Shown here in pieces: positions 8,076 through 15,382 of a stretch of 16,183 bases of DNA. Numbering within the stretch: the stretch's first letter is position 1; the number at the start of each line of letters is the position of its first letter. Both the position numbers and the translations under genes were made by a program. The notes beneath the pieces are model-generated. The model was not told the DNA's origin. It saw only the letters and a program-made list of their open reading frames with translations, and did not search any database. The stretch is from the NCBI GenBank assembly GCA_022732315.1, contig JAIJUV010000045.1, positions 1 to 16,183 of the forward strand, read 5' to 3'. This DNA is from Prevotella sp. Its GTDB lineage: Bacteria; Bacteroidota; Bacteroidia; Bacteroidales; Bacteroidaceae.

Positions 8076-8118
8076 TGTATCCTTACTGCCCTTCCAGGAA
8101 GAAAGCAATAAGGATACA
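8071..8118 (-). terminator. Terminator of the MFS transporter gene
   Basis: A perfect 10-bp stem (TGTATCCTTA at 8076-8085 with 8109-8118) contains an inner stem-loop. On the minus strand it is followed by six T's. It lies about 33 bp beyond the transporter stop codon. Its stem shares the GTATCCTT core with the susCD terminator. Confidence 0.8.
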
Positions 8119-8151
8119 CATTATTATATATAGGGGATGAAATGCACCCTA

Positions 8152-9360
8152 TTATGAACGGATCTTATATCCGTGGATGCTGTAATACAGGATGTAGAGG
8201 AAGCATGGAAGGCAGAGCCAATATGCCTGCTGAGCACCTACGGCATCCTTCAAACTGCCATAAAGCGTAGGAAGAACGGCGCCGCCAAACATCGCCATGA
8301 TGAGCAACGAAGAACCTGCCTTGGTAAACTTACCCAAATCTGCCATTGCCAAAGGCCAGAGTGCAGGCCACATCAGGGAGCAGCCCAATGCCATCAGCGA
8401 AATGAAATAGATGGAAATCTCGGCTGGAGTAAGAACCACCAGCAAAGCTCCTGCTATCGCCAGGAACGAACAGAGCTTCAATGCCACAGCCTGACTCATG
8501 TACTTAGGAATCAGGATGATGCCGCAGATGTAACCGATGACGATGCCGATAGGAGCAATCCATGCATAGTTTGCCGCACCAGGCAAGCCCAGAGAGTTGG
8601 CATAATCCACCAGGGTTCCGAGCGATACGGTTTCAACACCCACATAGAGGAACAATGCCAGACAGCCCAACAGCAAGTGAGTGAACTGGAACACAGAATT
8701 CTTGGTGGCAGCATAGGCACAGGCTGCAGCCTCTTCACCGTCAGACTCATCTTCTCCGGCAGCCTTCACCTCAGGCAATGGAGCCACGAATGCCAGCACG
8801 CCCAATGCCAGGAAGGCAACGATGATAATCCAGAATGGCTTAGAAAGGTCTTCGATGCCAATGAGATGCACGTCCTTGCCCAGCAGCCACACGATGAATA
8901 TGGATGGGATAGGCCATGCCAGCTTGTTGCAGATACCCATCATACTGATGCGCTTTGCCGCACTATCCAGAGGACCCAGGATGGTGATGTAAGGGTTTAC
9001 CGAAGCCTGAAGATAGGCATTGGCAGCACCACTCACAAACGAAGCCAGCAGGAAGAGAGGAAAACTCTTCTCGTCGGCAGAAAGGATGAAGAGATAGAAT
9101 GCCGCAGCAAAGATAACGAACGATAGCGACATCGTCTTCTTATAGCCTATCGCCTTGATGGTGAGACCTGCCGGATAACCGAAAACCAGAAACGGAATGA
9201 AGGTTGCCGCAATGATGAGATAAGAAGCTGCGTTGGAGATACCCAACGAACCCTGCAACACCGGCACCAGCAATGAATTGATTCCCAAGGCAAAGCCTAA
9301 TGAGAAAAACATGATTCCAATGAACGACAATGGAATCGCAAAACTTTTACTTGAACTCAT
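8152..9360 (-). CDS. MFS sugar permease, FucP/glucose-galactose type (402 aa)
   Basis: This is an inner-membrane major facilitator with about 12 predicted hydrophobic segments split by a cytoplasmic, acidic loop (KAAGEDESDGEEAAA, about residues 200-215). The segments NAYLQASVNPYITILGP and SAAKRISMMGICNK, plus the later FLYVGVETVSLGTLVDY, are typical of the FucP / glucose-galactose / N-acetylglucosamine H+ symporter branch in Bacteroidota. The exact sugar is not deducible. I chose the ATG at 9360. An in-frame TTG at 9390 would add ten residues but lies inside the -7 promoter box. The gene is divergent from the secreted hydrolase gene, with 122 bp between the starts, so the two may be co-regulated in carbohydrate use. 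The gene ends in its own terminator. Confidence 0.85.
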   Translation of the reverse strand: MSSSKSFAIPLSFIGIMFFSLGFALGINSLLVPVLQGSLGISNAASYLIIAATFIPFLVFGYPAGLTIKAIGYKKTMSLSFVIFAAAFYLFILSADEKSFPLFLLASFVSGAANAYLQASVNPYITILGPLDSAAKRISMMGICNKLAWPIPSIFIVWLLGKDVHLIGIEDLSKPFWIIIVAFLALGVLAFVAPLPEVKAAGEDESDGEEAAACAYAATKNSVFQFTHLLLGCLALFLYVGVETVSLGTLVDYANSLGLPGAANYAWIAPIGIVIGYICGIILIPKYMSQAVALKLCSFLAIAGALLVVLTPAEISIYFISLMALGCSLMWPALWPLAMADLGKFTKAGSSLLIMAMFGGAVLPTLYGSLKDAVGAQQAYWLCLPCFLYILYYSIHGYKIRS

Positions 9361-9387
9361 AGATTTACATTTAGTTAGAATTTTTGG

Positions 9388-9419
9388 CAAAGGTACAACT
9401 TTTCCCTTTATTATCCAAA
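9388..9419 (-). promoter_or_regulatory. Promoter of the MFS gene
   Basis: TTTG (9416-9419) and TACCTTTG (9388-9395) on the minus strand are separated by 20 bp, the same geometry as the susC promoter. The expected start near 9382 gives a leader of about 22 nt. Confidence 0.72.
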
Positions 9420-9445
9420 GTTTTATGAAAAAAGTTTTTAAATTT

Positions 9446-9477
9446 CTTGGTTTTATTGCCTTTTCTCTCTAACTTTG
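9446..9477 (+). promoter_or_regulatory. Promoter of the GDSL hydrolase gene (leaderless)
   Basis: The -7 box TAACTTTG occupies 9470-9477, with CTTG (one base off TTTG) 20 bp upstream at 9446-9449. The ATG at 9483 lies only 5 bp after the -7 box, where transcription itself should begin. The mRNA should therefore be leaderless or nearly so. Confidence 0.6.
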
Positions 9478-9482
9478 CACGC

Positions 9483-10679
9483 ATGATGAAAAGATTATTA
9501 GTTTTTTTAATGGTGTTCTGTGCCCTGTCAACTTATTCTTTCGCACAGAACTGGGTAGGCACCTGGGCCACAGCTCCGCAAACTGTAGTCAGATCATTTA
9601 TGCCCTATAACAACTGCATGACCAACCGCTCGGTGCGCCAGGTGGTAAAGGTAAGCATAGGAGGCGACGTGATTCGCCTCAAGTTGAGTAACATCTATTC
9701 GATGCAACCCGTGGAAATCCGATCCATCTACATCGCTCATGCCAAGGACTCGTTCAGCATCGATGCCAAATCGGCACAATACTTCAAGTTCGGCAACAGC
9801 TACAAGACCGTCATTCCTGCCGGCAAGCAGATAGTGAGCGACGCCCTGAAGTTCAACCTCAGGAACCTGGAGCGCGTAGCCATCACCATCAACTACACCT
9901 CGGCTCCCGAAGTGCCCACCGTGCACATGGGTTCGCGTACCACCTCTTATATCATGAAAGGTGTAACCAACGCCCACTCCAACTTCGAGAAGGCTTTCAG
10001 AGAGAACCACTGGTACAACATCAGCGGCATCGACGTGTATACCATGAGCAACAACATGAGCGCCATCGCCATCATGGGCAACTCCATCACCGACGGCAAA
10101 TGCTCTACGGATAATGCGCAGAACCGATGGCCCGACGTCATGTCGGAGATGCTGCAGCTGAAGCATAAGATAACCAACCAGGGCGTATTGAACCTGGGCA
10201 TCGGCAACAACCGGGTAACCGTGCCGGGCGGATTCGGAGCACTCGCCAAGGAACGCTTCGACCGCGACATTCTGATGCAGAGCGGCGTGAAAAAGGTGAT
10301 TATCTTTGAAGGCATCAACGACATCGGAGCAGCCAAGAGCGGCAACAGCGAAACGGTGGCACGCCAGATTATCGAAAGTATACAGGGAATGGTAAGGAAG
10401 GCGAAAGCCCAGAAGATGAAGGTTTACCTGGGCACCATCACGCCTTTCAAGGGCGCCGGCTATTACAGTCATTTCCATGAAGCCGCCCGTCTCTACGTGA
10501 ACGACTGGATTCGCAGCCAGGCAAAGAAGGTGGATGGCATTCTGGATTTTGCCAAACTGCTGCAAGACCCGAATGATGACAGAAGGATGAAACGGGAATA
10601 CGCCAGCAACGACTGGCTCCACCCGAATCCGGCAGGATATAAGGCAATGGGAATCTATGCCGCAGACATCATCAAGTAA
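9483..10679 (+). CDS. Secreted GDSL/SGNH-family esterase-lipase (398 aa)
   Basis: This is a predicted exported serine hydrolase acting on esters, such as acetylated or acylated glycans or lipids. A signal peptide (residues 1-21, ending SFA before Q) precedes the mature NWVGTWATAPQ. A beta-rich N-terminal region (about 22-190) leads into the SGNH domain. Block I is GNSITDG (199-205; nucleophile Ser201), block II NLGIGNNR (237-244), block III GIND (277-280; Asn279) and block V DWLH (377-380; Asp377, His380). All catalytic positions are intact. The GTWATAPQ start followed by a C-terminal SGNH domain fits the XynE-like lipolytic subfamily. I chose the ATG at 9483 (a second ATG follows at 9486). 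A TTG at 9447 lies in the promoter and would spoil the signal peptide. It is divergent from the sugar permease gene. Confidence 0.88.
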   Translation: MMKRLLVFLMVFCALSTYSFAQNWVGTWATAPQTVVRSFMPYNNCMTNRSVRQVVKVSIGGDVIRLKLSNIYSMQPVEIRSIYIAHAKDSFSIDAKSAQYFKFGNSYKTVIPAGKQIVSDALKFNLRNLERVAITINYTSAPEVPTVHMGSRTTSYIMKGVTNAHSNFEKAFRENHWYNISGIDVYTMSNNMSAIAIMGNSITDGKCSTDNAQNRWPDVMSEMLQLKHKITNQGVLNLGIGNNRVTVPGGFGALAKERFDRDILMQSGVKKVIIFEGINDIGAAKSGNSETVARQIIESIQGMVRKAKAQKMKVYLGTITPFKGAGYYSHFHEAARLYVNDWIRSQAKKVDGILDFAKLLQDPNDDRRMKREYASNDWLHPNPAGYKAMGIYAADIIK

Positions 10680-10713
10680 GTCATCATCTTATCAAGAAGA
10701 TACATCCTCATAT

Positions 10714-10776
10714 ATTTAGCCTTAAGGCTAAATTTATTTTCCCTTAAGGCTAAATATTTTTAGCCTTAAGGGAAAA
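10714..10776. terminator. Double palindrome, probable bidirectional terminator
   Basis: Two related structures lie in the convergent gap. The first is a loop-less 20-bp perfect palindrome, ATTTAGCCTTAAGGCTAAAT (10714-10733). The second is an 18-bp perfect stem with a 4-nt loop (10737-10754 with 10759-10776), flanked by T4 and A runs. They share the TTAGCCTTAAGG core, so arms can pair across the two and form alternative structures. The second fits termination of both the hydrolase gene (plus) and xpt (minus). Confidence 0.75.
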
Positions 10777-10845
10777 AATATCTTTTCTCCAAACACACAA
10801 ATCCGCCGGGATGCCTAGCGGGATATGTTCTACTATAATTCTTAT

Positions 10846-11412
10846 TTATTTCAATACAATCTTGCAATCATCCAGGCTCTCTACTGTGGCAAGAGCCTCA
10901 TAACGGATACCTTCCTTGCGCAGGAAATCACCACCATGCTGGAATGCCTTCTCGATGATGAAGCCCATCGCCTCAATCTTGGCACCAGCCTTCTCGCAGA
11001 GATCCATCACACCCTTGGAAGCGTTACCGTTGGCGAGGAAGTCGTCGATGAAGATAACACGGTCGTCAGGAGTCAGGTAGCTGTTGCTTACACATACCGT
11101 ATAGTCACGGTCTTTGGTAAAAGAGTGAACCACCGAGGTAATCATACCCTCCATGGTCTTAGGCTGCTTTTTCTTGACGAAGACAACAGGGAGATTGGTC
11201 AGATAACCCACCATGATGGCAGGAGCGATGCCCGAAGCCTCGATAGTAACAATCTTGTTGTAATTGATGTCCTTGAAAAGGCGCACGAATTCCTTAGCCA
11301 GGTCCATCATCAGGATAGGGTCCATCTGATGATTTACGAAGCTATCTACTTTTAAGATTCCACCAGGAAAGCAGCGGCCTTCCTTCATAATTCTTTCTTT
11401 CAGTAAATCCAT
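10846..11412 (-). CDS. xpt: Xanthine phosphoribosyltransferase
   Basis: This cytosolic enzyme makes XMP from xanthine and PRPP. The 188-aa protein aligns by eye along its whole length with Bacillus subtilis Xpt. Shared features are the start ...[13 protein letters not shown] and [13 protein letters not shown]. The PRPP-binding motif is [13 protein letters not shown] (about residues 119-131), and FIIEKAFQ lies near the end. Length is that of the family. The leader is short (about 27 nt), so there is no room for a purine riboswitch like that upstream of xpt in Bacilli. It stands alone, convergent with the hydrolase gene. It connects functionally with the guanine deaminase and purine permease genes about 3 kb to the right. 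Confidence 0.95.
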   Translation of the reverse strand: MDLLKERIMKEGRCFPGGILKVDSFVNHQMDPILMMDLAKEFVRLFKDINYNKIVTIEASGIAPAIMVGYLTNLPVVFVKKKQPKTMEGMITSVVHSFTKDRDYTVCVSNSYLTPDDRVIFIDDFLANGNASKGVMDLCEKAGAKIEAMGFIIEKAFQHGGDFLRKEGIRYEALATVESLDDCKIVLK

Positions 11413-11434
11413 TATGACTTGAACTTTAATATGG

Positions 11435-11491
11435 TTATTGGGTGCAAAATTACTACTTTTTTCGGAAACAAGAAAGTTTATCGCCCAATAA
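11435..11491 (-). promoter_or_regulatory. xpt promoter flanked by an inverted repeat
   Basis: The minus-strand -7 box TAATTTTG occupies 11445-11452. The -33 region has no exact TTTG (TTTC-like at about 11472). An 8-bp inverted repeat, TTATTGGG (11435-11442) and CCCAATAA (11484-11491), brackets the promoter and could be an operator. A plus-strand TAATTTTG also occurs at 11488-11495 within the right arm. Confidence 0.5.
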
Positions 11492-11499
11492 TTTTGTTT

Positions 11500-11570
11500 T
11501 TCAACAGTTAATTATCAATAATTATAAATACCTTTATTATAAGAGTATTTATAATTTTAGTATCTTTGCA
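11500..11570 (+). repeat. 71-bp promoter module, copy 1
   Basis: Aligned without gaps to 16005-16075 it differs at only four positions (11548, 11559, 11563, 11569). It contains a perfect 12-bp inverted repeat (AATTATAAATAC at 11520-11531, GTATTTATAATT at 11545-11556) and a short one, TAATTAT-CA-ATAATTA. It ends in the -7 box TATCTTTG (11561-11568). The downstream ATPase gene starts 25 bp after the module. Confidence 0.85.
11561..11568 (+). promoter_or_regulatory. -7 box of the AAA ATPase gene
   Basis: TATCTTTG is a perfect TAnnTTTG box. Transcription should begin near 11574, about 20 nt before the ATG at 11595. No TTTG is found 18-21 bp upstream; the right arm of the 12-bp inverted repeat occupies that place. 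The promoter may therefore depend on a factor binding there. Confidence 0.6.
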
Positions 11571-11594
11571 CCATAAACTTAGTACAAATCGCTT

Positions 11595-12728
11595 ATGGAG
11601 ATACCTTTTATTTATGGCAGACTCGCTGAAAAAGAGAGCTTTATAGACAGAGTGGATGATAGAAAGGAACTGAAAAACTTTCTGCGTCATGGCATCAACG
11701 TCATCTTGGTCTCACCAAGAAGATGGGGTAAATCATCGCTTGTCAGAACCTCTATGGAGGAATTGGCACAAGAAGAGCCAAAGATAAAAGTTTGCTTTAT
11801 GGATGCCTCCAAGATTCATACAGAAGAGGAGTTCTATAATAAATTCGCCTCTATCATTATCCAAGGAGTATCATCTACCTTGGAACAAAAGTTGTCCGAC
11901 TTAGTAAAGTTCATCAACCGATTTACCCCAAGTATCACCATCGCTTCCGACCCGATGAACAGCGTGGAAGTGAATCTCAAGGTGAATCCTATGAAAGAAA
12001 GTCCGGAGAACATCCTGCAACTTCCAGAAAGAATCGCCGAAGCCAAAGGCATCAAGGTGATTGTTTGTATTGACGAGTTCCAACAACTTGCCAATCTCCC
12101 GAAATGGAAGAACCTTGAAGCCATGCTTCGTGCAGAGTGGCAACTACAACACCATACTACATACTGTCTATATGGCAGCAAGATGCACATGATGAAGGAT
12201 ATATTTAATAAGGCAAGCAGTCCGTTCTTCAAGTTCGGCCAACTGATGAACCTCAAAAGAATAGCCAAAGAATACTGGATTCCTTACATCGTGGAAAACT
12301 TCAAGAAAACAGGCAAGTCTATTTCTGAAGAGCAAGCCGAATGCCTTTGCGAGAGAGTGCAATACAACTCCTGGTATGTGCAGCAATATTGCTTCTTCTT
12401 ATGGTCGCACACCGAAAATGCAGTCAGTCAAGAACAGCTCGACAACCAGCTCCAACTAGTGCTGGACACCAACGAGGACTTATTCCTGACCGAAATGGAC
12501 GAATTAACTCCTACGCAAATCGGCATGCTCAAAGCCATAGCCTCTAGCGAAAAACATTTCAACGCCAAGGACGTAGCGGAGAAATATGGATTGGGGCAAC
12601 CACAGAGTATTACAAGAAACAAGAAAGTGCTAGTAGAGAAGGACTTAGTAGAGAAAAGACAGAACGATTTCTCATTCGTTGACCCGGTGTTTGAACTTTG
12701 GCTAAAAAGGGAATATGCCATTTCCTAA
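11595..12728 (+). CDS. ATPase_2-type AAA ATPase with C-terminal winged helix (377 aa)
   Basis: This is a P-loop ATPase of the archaeal ATPase_2 type found widely in Bacteroidales; its cellular role is unknown. The N-terminal YGRLAEKESFIDR is the usual lead-in. Walker A is SPRRWGKSS (residues 40-48) and Walker B is IVCIDEFQQ (156-164). A sensor-like LYGSKMHMM (192-200) is followed by the PFFKFGQ...LKRI segment. The C-terminal third (about 305-360) looks like a winged helix (AKDVAEKYGLGQPQSITRNKKVLVEKDLVEK). The protein ends with FVDPVFELWLKR, typical of the family. It is related in architecture but not in sequence to the DUF4143 ATPase at 5462-6781. Its promoter module is duplicated ahead of the last gene in the window. 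No terminator follows, so the next gene, 78 bp on, may be co-transcribed. Confidence 0.85.
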   Translation: MEIPFIYGRLAEKESFIDRVDDRKELKNFLRHGINVILVSPRRWGKSSLVRTSMEELAQEEPKIKVCFMDASKIHTEEEFYNKFASIIIQGVSSTLEQKLSDLVKFINRFTPSITIASDPMNSVEVNLKVNPMKESPENILQLPERIAEAKGIKVIVCIDEFQQLANLPKWKNLEAMLRAEWQLQHHTTYCLYGSKMHMMKDIFNKASSPFFKFGQLMNLKRIAKEYWIPYIVENFKKTGKSISEEQAECLCERVQYNSWYVQQYCFFLWSHTENAVSQEQLDNQLQLVLDTNEDLFLTEMDELTPTQIGMLKAIASSEKHFNAKDVAEKYGLGQPQSITRNKKVLVEKDLVEKRQNDFSFVDPVFELWLKREYAIS

Positions 12729-12806
12729 AAAAGCCTAGGACAGAATAAGCATGTTATTGATATGGAATAAAAAGAAAAATAGCAGAATATTAAAATATAA
12801 GAAACA
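12729..12806. other. Gap between the ATPase and hydrolase-fusion genes
   Basis: This is a 78-bp A-rich spacer with no hairpin plus U-run and no plus-strand TAnnTTTG box. Read-through from the ATPase promoter, or a promoter of another class, would be needed to express the next gene. The start at 12807 is preceded by ATATAAGAAACA, with no strong Shine-Dalgarno. Confidence 0.4.
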
Positions 12807-13796
12807 ATGGAAAATCCGTATATCAAGCAATTCCCCGACCTGATGTCGGGCAAGAAGATTATGTATGTTCACGGTTTCCTCTCTTCTGGTCAGAGCGGCA
12901 CCGTGAAGATGTTGCAGGAACTGATGCCTAACGCCACCTTCGTGGCAGAAGACATTCCGGTGCATCCTGAGGAAGCTGTGGAAATGCTTCAGAAACTGGT
13001 AGAGGCTGAGAAGCCCGACCTCATCATCGGCACCTCGATGGGCGGTATGTACACCGAGATGCTGAAAGGCTACGACCGCATCCTCGTGAACCCAGCCTTC
13101 GAGATGGGCAACACGATGAGCAGCATGACCGGCAAGCAGGAGTTCCAGAACCCGAGAAAGGATGGAGTAAACGAACTGATGGTTACCAAGGGGCTCATCA
13201 AGGAATACCGCGACATCACAGAGCGCTGCTTCCAGGACATCACCCCCGAGGATCAGAAAAGAGTTTATGGCCTCTTCGGCGATGAAGACCCGGTGGTTCA
13301 CACCTTCGACCTCTTCCACGAGCACTATCCGCAGGCCATCCACTTCCATGGCGAGCACCGACTCATCGACAAGGTGGCATTCCACTATCTCTGTCCGGTA
13401 ATCCGCTGGATAGACGACAAGCAGAACGGCAAGGAGCGCCCTATCGTATACATCGACTTCGATGCCCTGCACGACAGTTACATGAAGGCAACCAGCAGCA
13501 TGCACAAGGCTTACGAAATGCTGATAGAGCATTACAATGTATATATCGTTGCCCCTGCACCTACCAACGACCATGAATACATGGCGAAGGTACAGGCGTG
13601 GGTGGAAGAATATCTCTCTACCCCAGCCTACGACCACATCATCTTCTGCAACCAGAAGAACCTGCTCTACGGCGACTACTTCATCGATCCTCGCCCATGC
13701 GATGGTTTCATGGGTACGGCGATAGAATACGGCAGCGATGAATTCAAGACCTTCGAAGAAATCATCACCTTCTTCGAAAGACTGGGAGGACAGTGA
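12807..13796 (+). CDS. YqiA/YcfP-like alpha/beta hydrolase fused to a HAD nucleotidase-like domain (329 aa)
   Basis: This is a cytosolic protein with two enzyme-like halves. Residues 1-200 resemble the short YqiA/YcfP (UPF0227) alpha/beta hydrolases: MYVHGFLSSGQSGT (oxyanion-loop region), nucleophile elbow GTSMG (75-79, Ser77), an acidic residue in FGDEDPVV (158-164) and HGEHRL (His184). Residues 212-329 resemble the 5'(3')-deoxyribonucleotidase branch of HAD phosphatases. Motif I is YIDFDAL (Asp217, Asp219), a motif II-like PAPTN lies at 250-254, Lys284 is in NQKNLL, and GDYFIDPR (289-296) supplies the late acidic residues. The rest ends in the EYGSDEFKTFEEIITFF pattern typical of that branch. 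Both active sites seem intact. Substrates are unknown. The nucleotidase assignment is by motif reading and is less certain than the hydrolase half. Confidence 0.7.
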   Translation: MENPYIKQFPDLMSGKKIMYVHGFLSSGQSGTVKMLQELMPNATFVAEDIPVHPEEAVEMLQKLVEAEKPDLIIGTSMGGMYTEMLKGYDRILVNPAFEMGNTMSSMTGKQEFQNPRKDGVNELMVTKGLIKEYRDITERCFQDITPEDQKRVYGLFGDEDPVVHTFDLFHEHYPQAIHFHGEHRLIDKVAFHYLCPVIRWIDDKQNGKERPIVYIDFDALHDSYMKATSSMHKAYEMLIEHYNVYIVAPAPTNDHEYMAKVQAWVEEYLSTPAYDHIIFCNQKNLLYGDYFIDPRPCDGFMGTAIEYGSDEFKTFEEIITFFERLGGQ

Positions 13797-13851
13797 TTTA
13801 GTTGATAGTTTATAGTTAACAGTTTACTGAACTTTCGCAAGTTTTGCCCCA

Positions 13852-14042
13852 CACGCCCTGAAAGGGCAGAAGCTCTTAGCCCAGGGTAACACCCTGGGTT
13901 AACATACAAACAAGAATGTCGCCCTGTAAGGGCAAAAGCTTTGATTATATGAAGCTTTTGCCCTTACAGGGCGACGTTGTTAAAATCATCATATACCCAG
14001 GGCGCTGCCCTGGGCTAGGAGCTTCTGCCCTTTCAGGGCGTG
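13852..14042. repeat. 191-bp nested inverted repeat (REP/BIME-like)
   Basis: Outer arms of 35 bp (13852-13886 and 14008-14042) match with one mismatch, which would be a G-U pair in RNA. Inner arms of 24 bp (13918-13941 and 13952-13975) match perfectly around a 10-nt loop. Each half also holds its own hairpin: CCCAGGGT-AAC-ACCCTGGG on the left and CCCAGGGC-GCT-GCCCTGGG on the right. GGGC(A)-type cores repeat throughout. It fills the gap between two convergent genes and contains no coding frame. The layout fits a composite extragenic palindromic element. It may also stop transcription from both sides, though no U-tract is present. Confidence 0.85.
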
Positions 14043-14048
14043 CTGCGA

Positions 14049-15356
14049 TTATGCTTTATCCATGTTCTTCGACAACACGAGGTTCAGGATAACGGCGAGC
14101 AGGAAGACTACTGCCACACAGTTATCGGCAAATACGGTGCGGACAATCTCCGGGAAGATATTGAACATGCCCGTGGCTGATGTGAAGCCGAGACCTACGC
14201 TGAGCGAAAGGCTCACGATGACCATGTTGCGCTGAGAGAAGCCCGTGCGAGCCATCATGCCGAAACCGGCAAAGAGGATGCTACCGAACATCATGATGGT
14301 ACAGCCGCCCAATACAGCCTGAGGAATGGTGGTCAATACATAACCGATAGCAGGGAATACACCACCGATAATCATGATGATGGCACCCAACGCAATGGTG
14401 AAGCGGTTTACCACACCCGACATGGCTGCCAAACCTACATTCTGGCTGAACGATGTGATAGGAGTACAACCGAAAAGACCCGAGAAGGTACTTACGAAAC
14501 CATCGCAGCATACAGCTGAACCCATCTCCTTGGTGCTAGGATCACGCTTCAAGGCACTGTTGCAGAGCGCAGAAGTATCACCAATCGTTTCTGTGGCAGA
14601 AACCAGATATACAGCTACCACCGAGAGAATAGCACCGATATTAAACTCAGGTGTAAATGGAAGAAGCTTTGGCAAAGCTACGATAGAGAGACCAGAAAGT
14701 CCACTGAAATCTATCATTCCCATAAACAGCGCCAGGATGTAACCTACCAGCAGTCCTACCAATACAGAGAGAGAACGCAAGAAACCCTTGGCGAAAATCT
14801 GACAAAGCAGACAAGCCAGCAAAGTGACAGAACCCACAATCCAGTTGTTCATGCTGCCGAAATCTGCAGCACCCTGACCACCTGCAAAAGAGTTGGCACC
14901 CACAGGAAGAAGCGAGAAACCGATGGCCGTTACCACGGTAGCGGCTACTACAGGCGGAATGAGCTTGATCCAATACTTAGCGAAAAGTCCGAGTGTTCCC
15001 TCAACCAATCCGCCAACAATAACCGCACCCACCAGGGTACCCATGCCATGAGCACCGGCGATGGCGATGGCAAGCGAAAGGAAGGTGAAGGAGATACCCA
15101 TCACGATAGGAAGGCGTGAACCGATGCGCCAGACAGGATAGAGCTGTACCAGAGTACCGATACCGGCGATGACCATACAGTTCTGGATGAGCACAGCGCT
15201 CGTCGGACTATCCAATCCTACTGCACCAGCAAGAATCATAATTGGCGCAATGTTACTTACGAACATCGCCAACACATGTTGAAGACCAAATGGGAGTGCT
15301 TTACCGACGGGCACTCTACCGTCAAGCTTGTAGAGATTTTCTATTGACTGTTCCAT
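14049..15356 (-). CDS. NCS2-family purine (xanthine/urate-type) permease (435 aa)
   Basis: This is an inner-membrane H+ symporter for purine bases. The protein is strongly hydrophobic throughout, fitting the 14-segment NCS2 fold. Recognisable points are FGLQHVLAMFVSNIAP in the first segment (conserved His27) and the SATETIGDT segment (catalytic-type Glu). The family signature region TSFSQNVGLAAMSGVVNRF supplies the Gln-Asn pair used by xanthine permeases. The ATG at 15356 is preferred. An in-frame ATG at 15416 would add 20 residues, but it lies inside the upstream deaminase gene. The stop of that gene is 26 bp upstream, so the two form an operon. Xanthine or guanine is the probable substrate given the neighbour; uracil is less likely. 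Confidence 0.9.
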   Translation of the reverse strand: MEQSIENLYKLDGRVPVGKALPFGLQHVLAMFVSNIAPIMILAGAVGLDSPTSAVLIQNCMVIAGIGTLVQLYPVWRIGSRLPIVMGISFTFLSLAIAIAGAHGMGTLVGAVIVGGLVEGTLGLFAKYWIKLIPPVVAATVVTAIGFSLLPVGANSFAGGQGAADFGSMNNWIVGSVTLLACLLCQIFAKGFLRSLSVLVGLLVGYILALFMGMIDFSGLSGLSIVALPKLLPFTPEFNIGAILSVVAVYLVSATETIGDTSALCNSALKRDPSTKEMGSAVCCDGFVSTFSGLFGCTPITSFSQNVGLAAMSGVVNRFTIALGAIIMIIGGVFPAIGYVLTTIPQAVLGGCTIMMFGSILFAGFGMMARTGFSQRNMVIVSLSLSVGLGFTSATGMFNIFPEIVRTVFADNCVAVVFLLAVILNLVLSKNMDKA

Positions 15357-15382
15357 TATTGTTATAATAATTAGAGAATTTA

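Noticed and set aside
8173..9126. Long plus-strand open frame (317 codons) across the MFS gene
   Set aside because: It is antisense to a clear 12-segment permease; its composition is rich in Gln, His and Arg without domains, and it has no promoter or ribosome site. It is a shadow of the codon use on the other strand.
9594..10622. Long minus-strand open frame (342 codons) across the GDSL hydrolase
   Set aside because: It is antisense to a gene with all catalytic SGNH blocks. The His/Val-rich translation has no recognisable fold and no start signals.
10800..10845. Second terminator from CCGC...GCGG after the double palindrome
   Set aside because: Only four base pairs with a long loop and no U-run; too weak to call.
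12735..13637. Minus-strand open frame (300 codons) across the hydrolase fusion
   Set aside because: The plus-strand gene has intact active-site motifs in two domains; the antisense product is low-complexity His/Val/Leu sequence without motifs.
13852..14042. Insertion sequence or its terminal repeats
   Set aside because: There is no transposase frame between the arms and no target duplication is evident. The internal symmetry fits a palindromic extragenic element.
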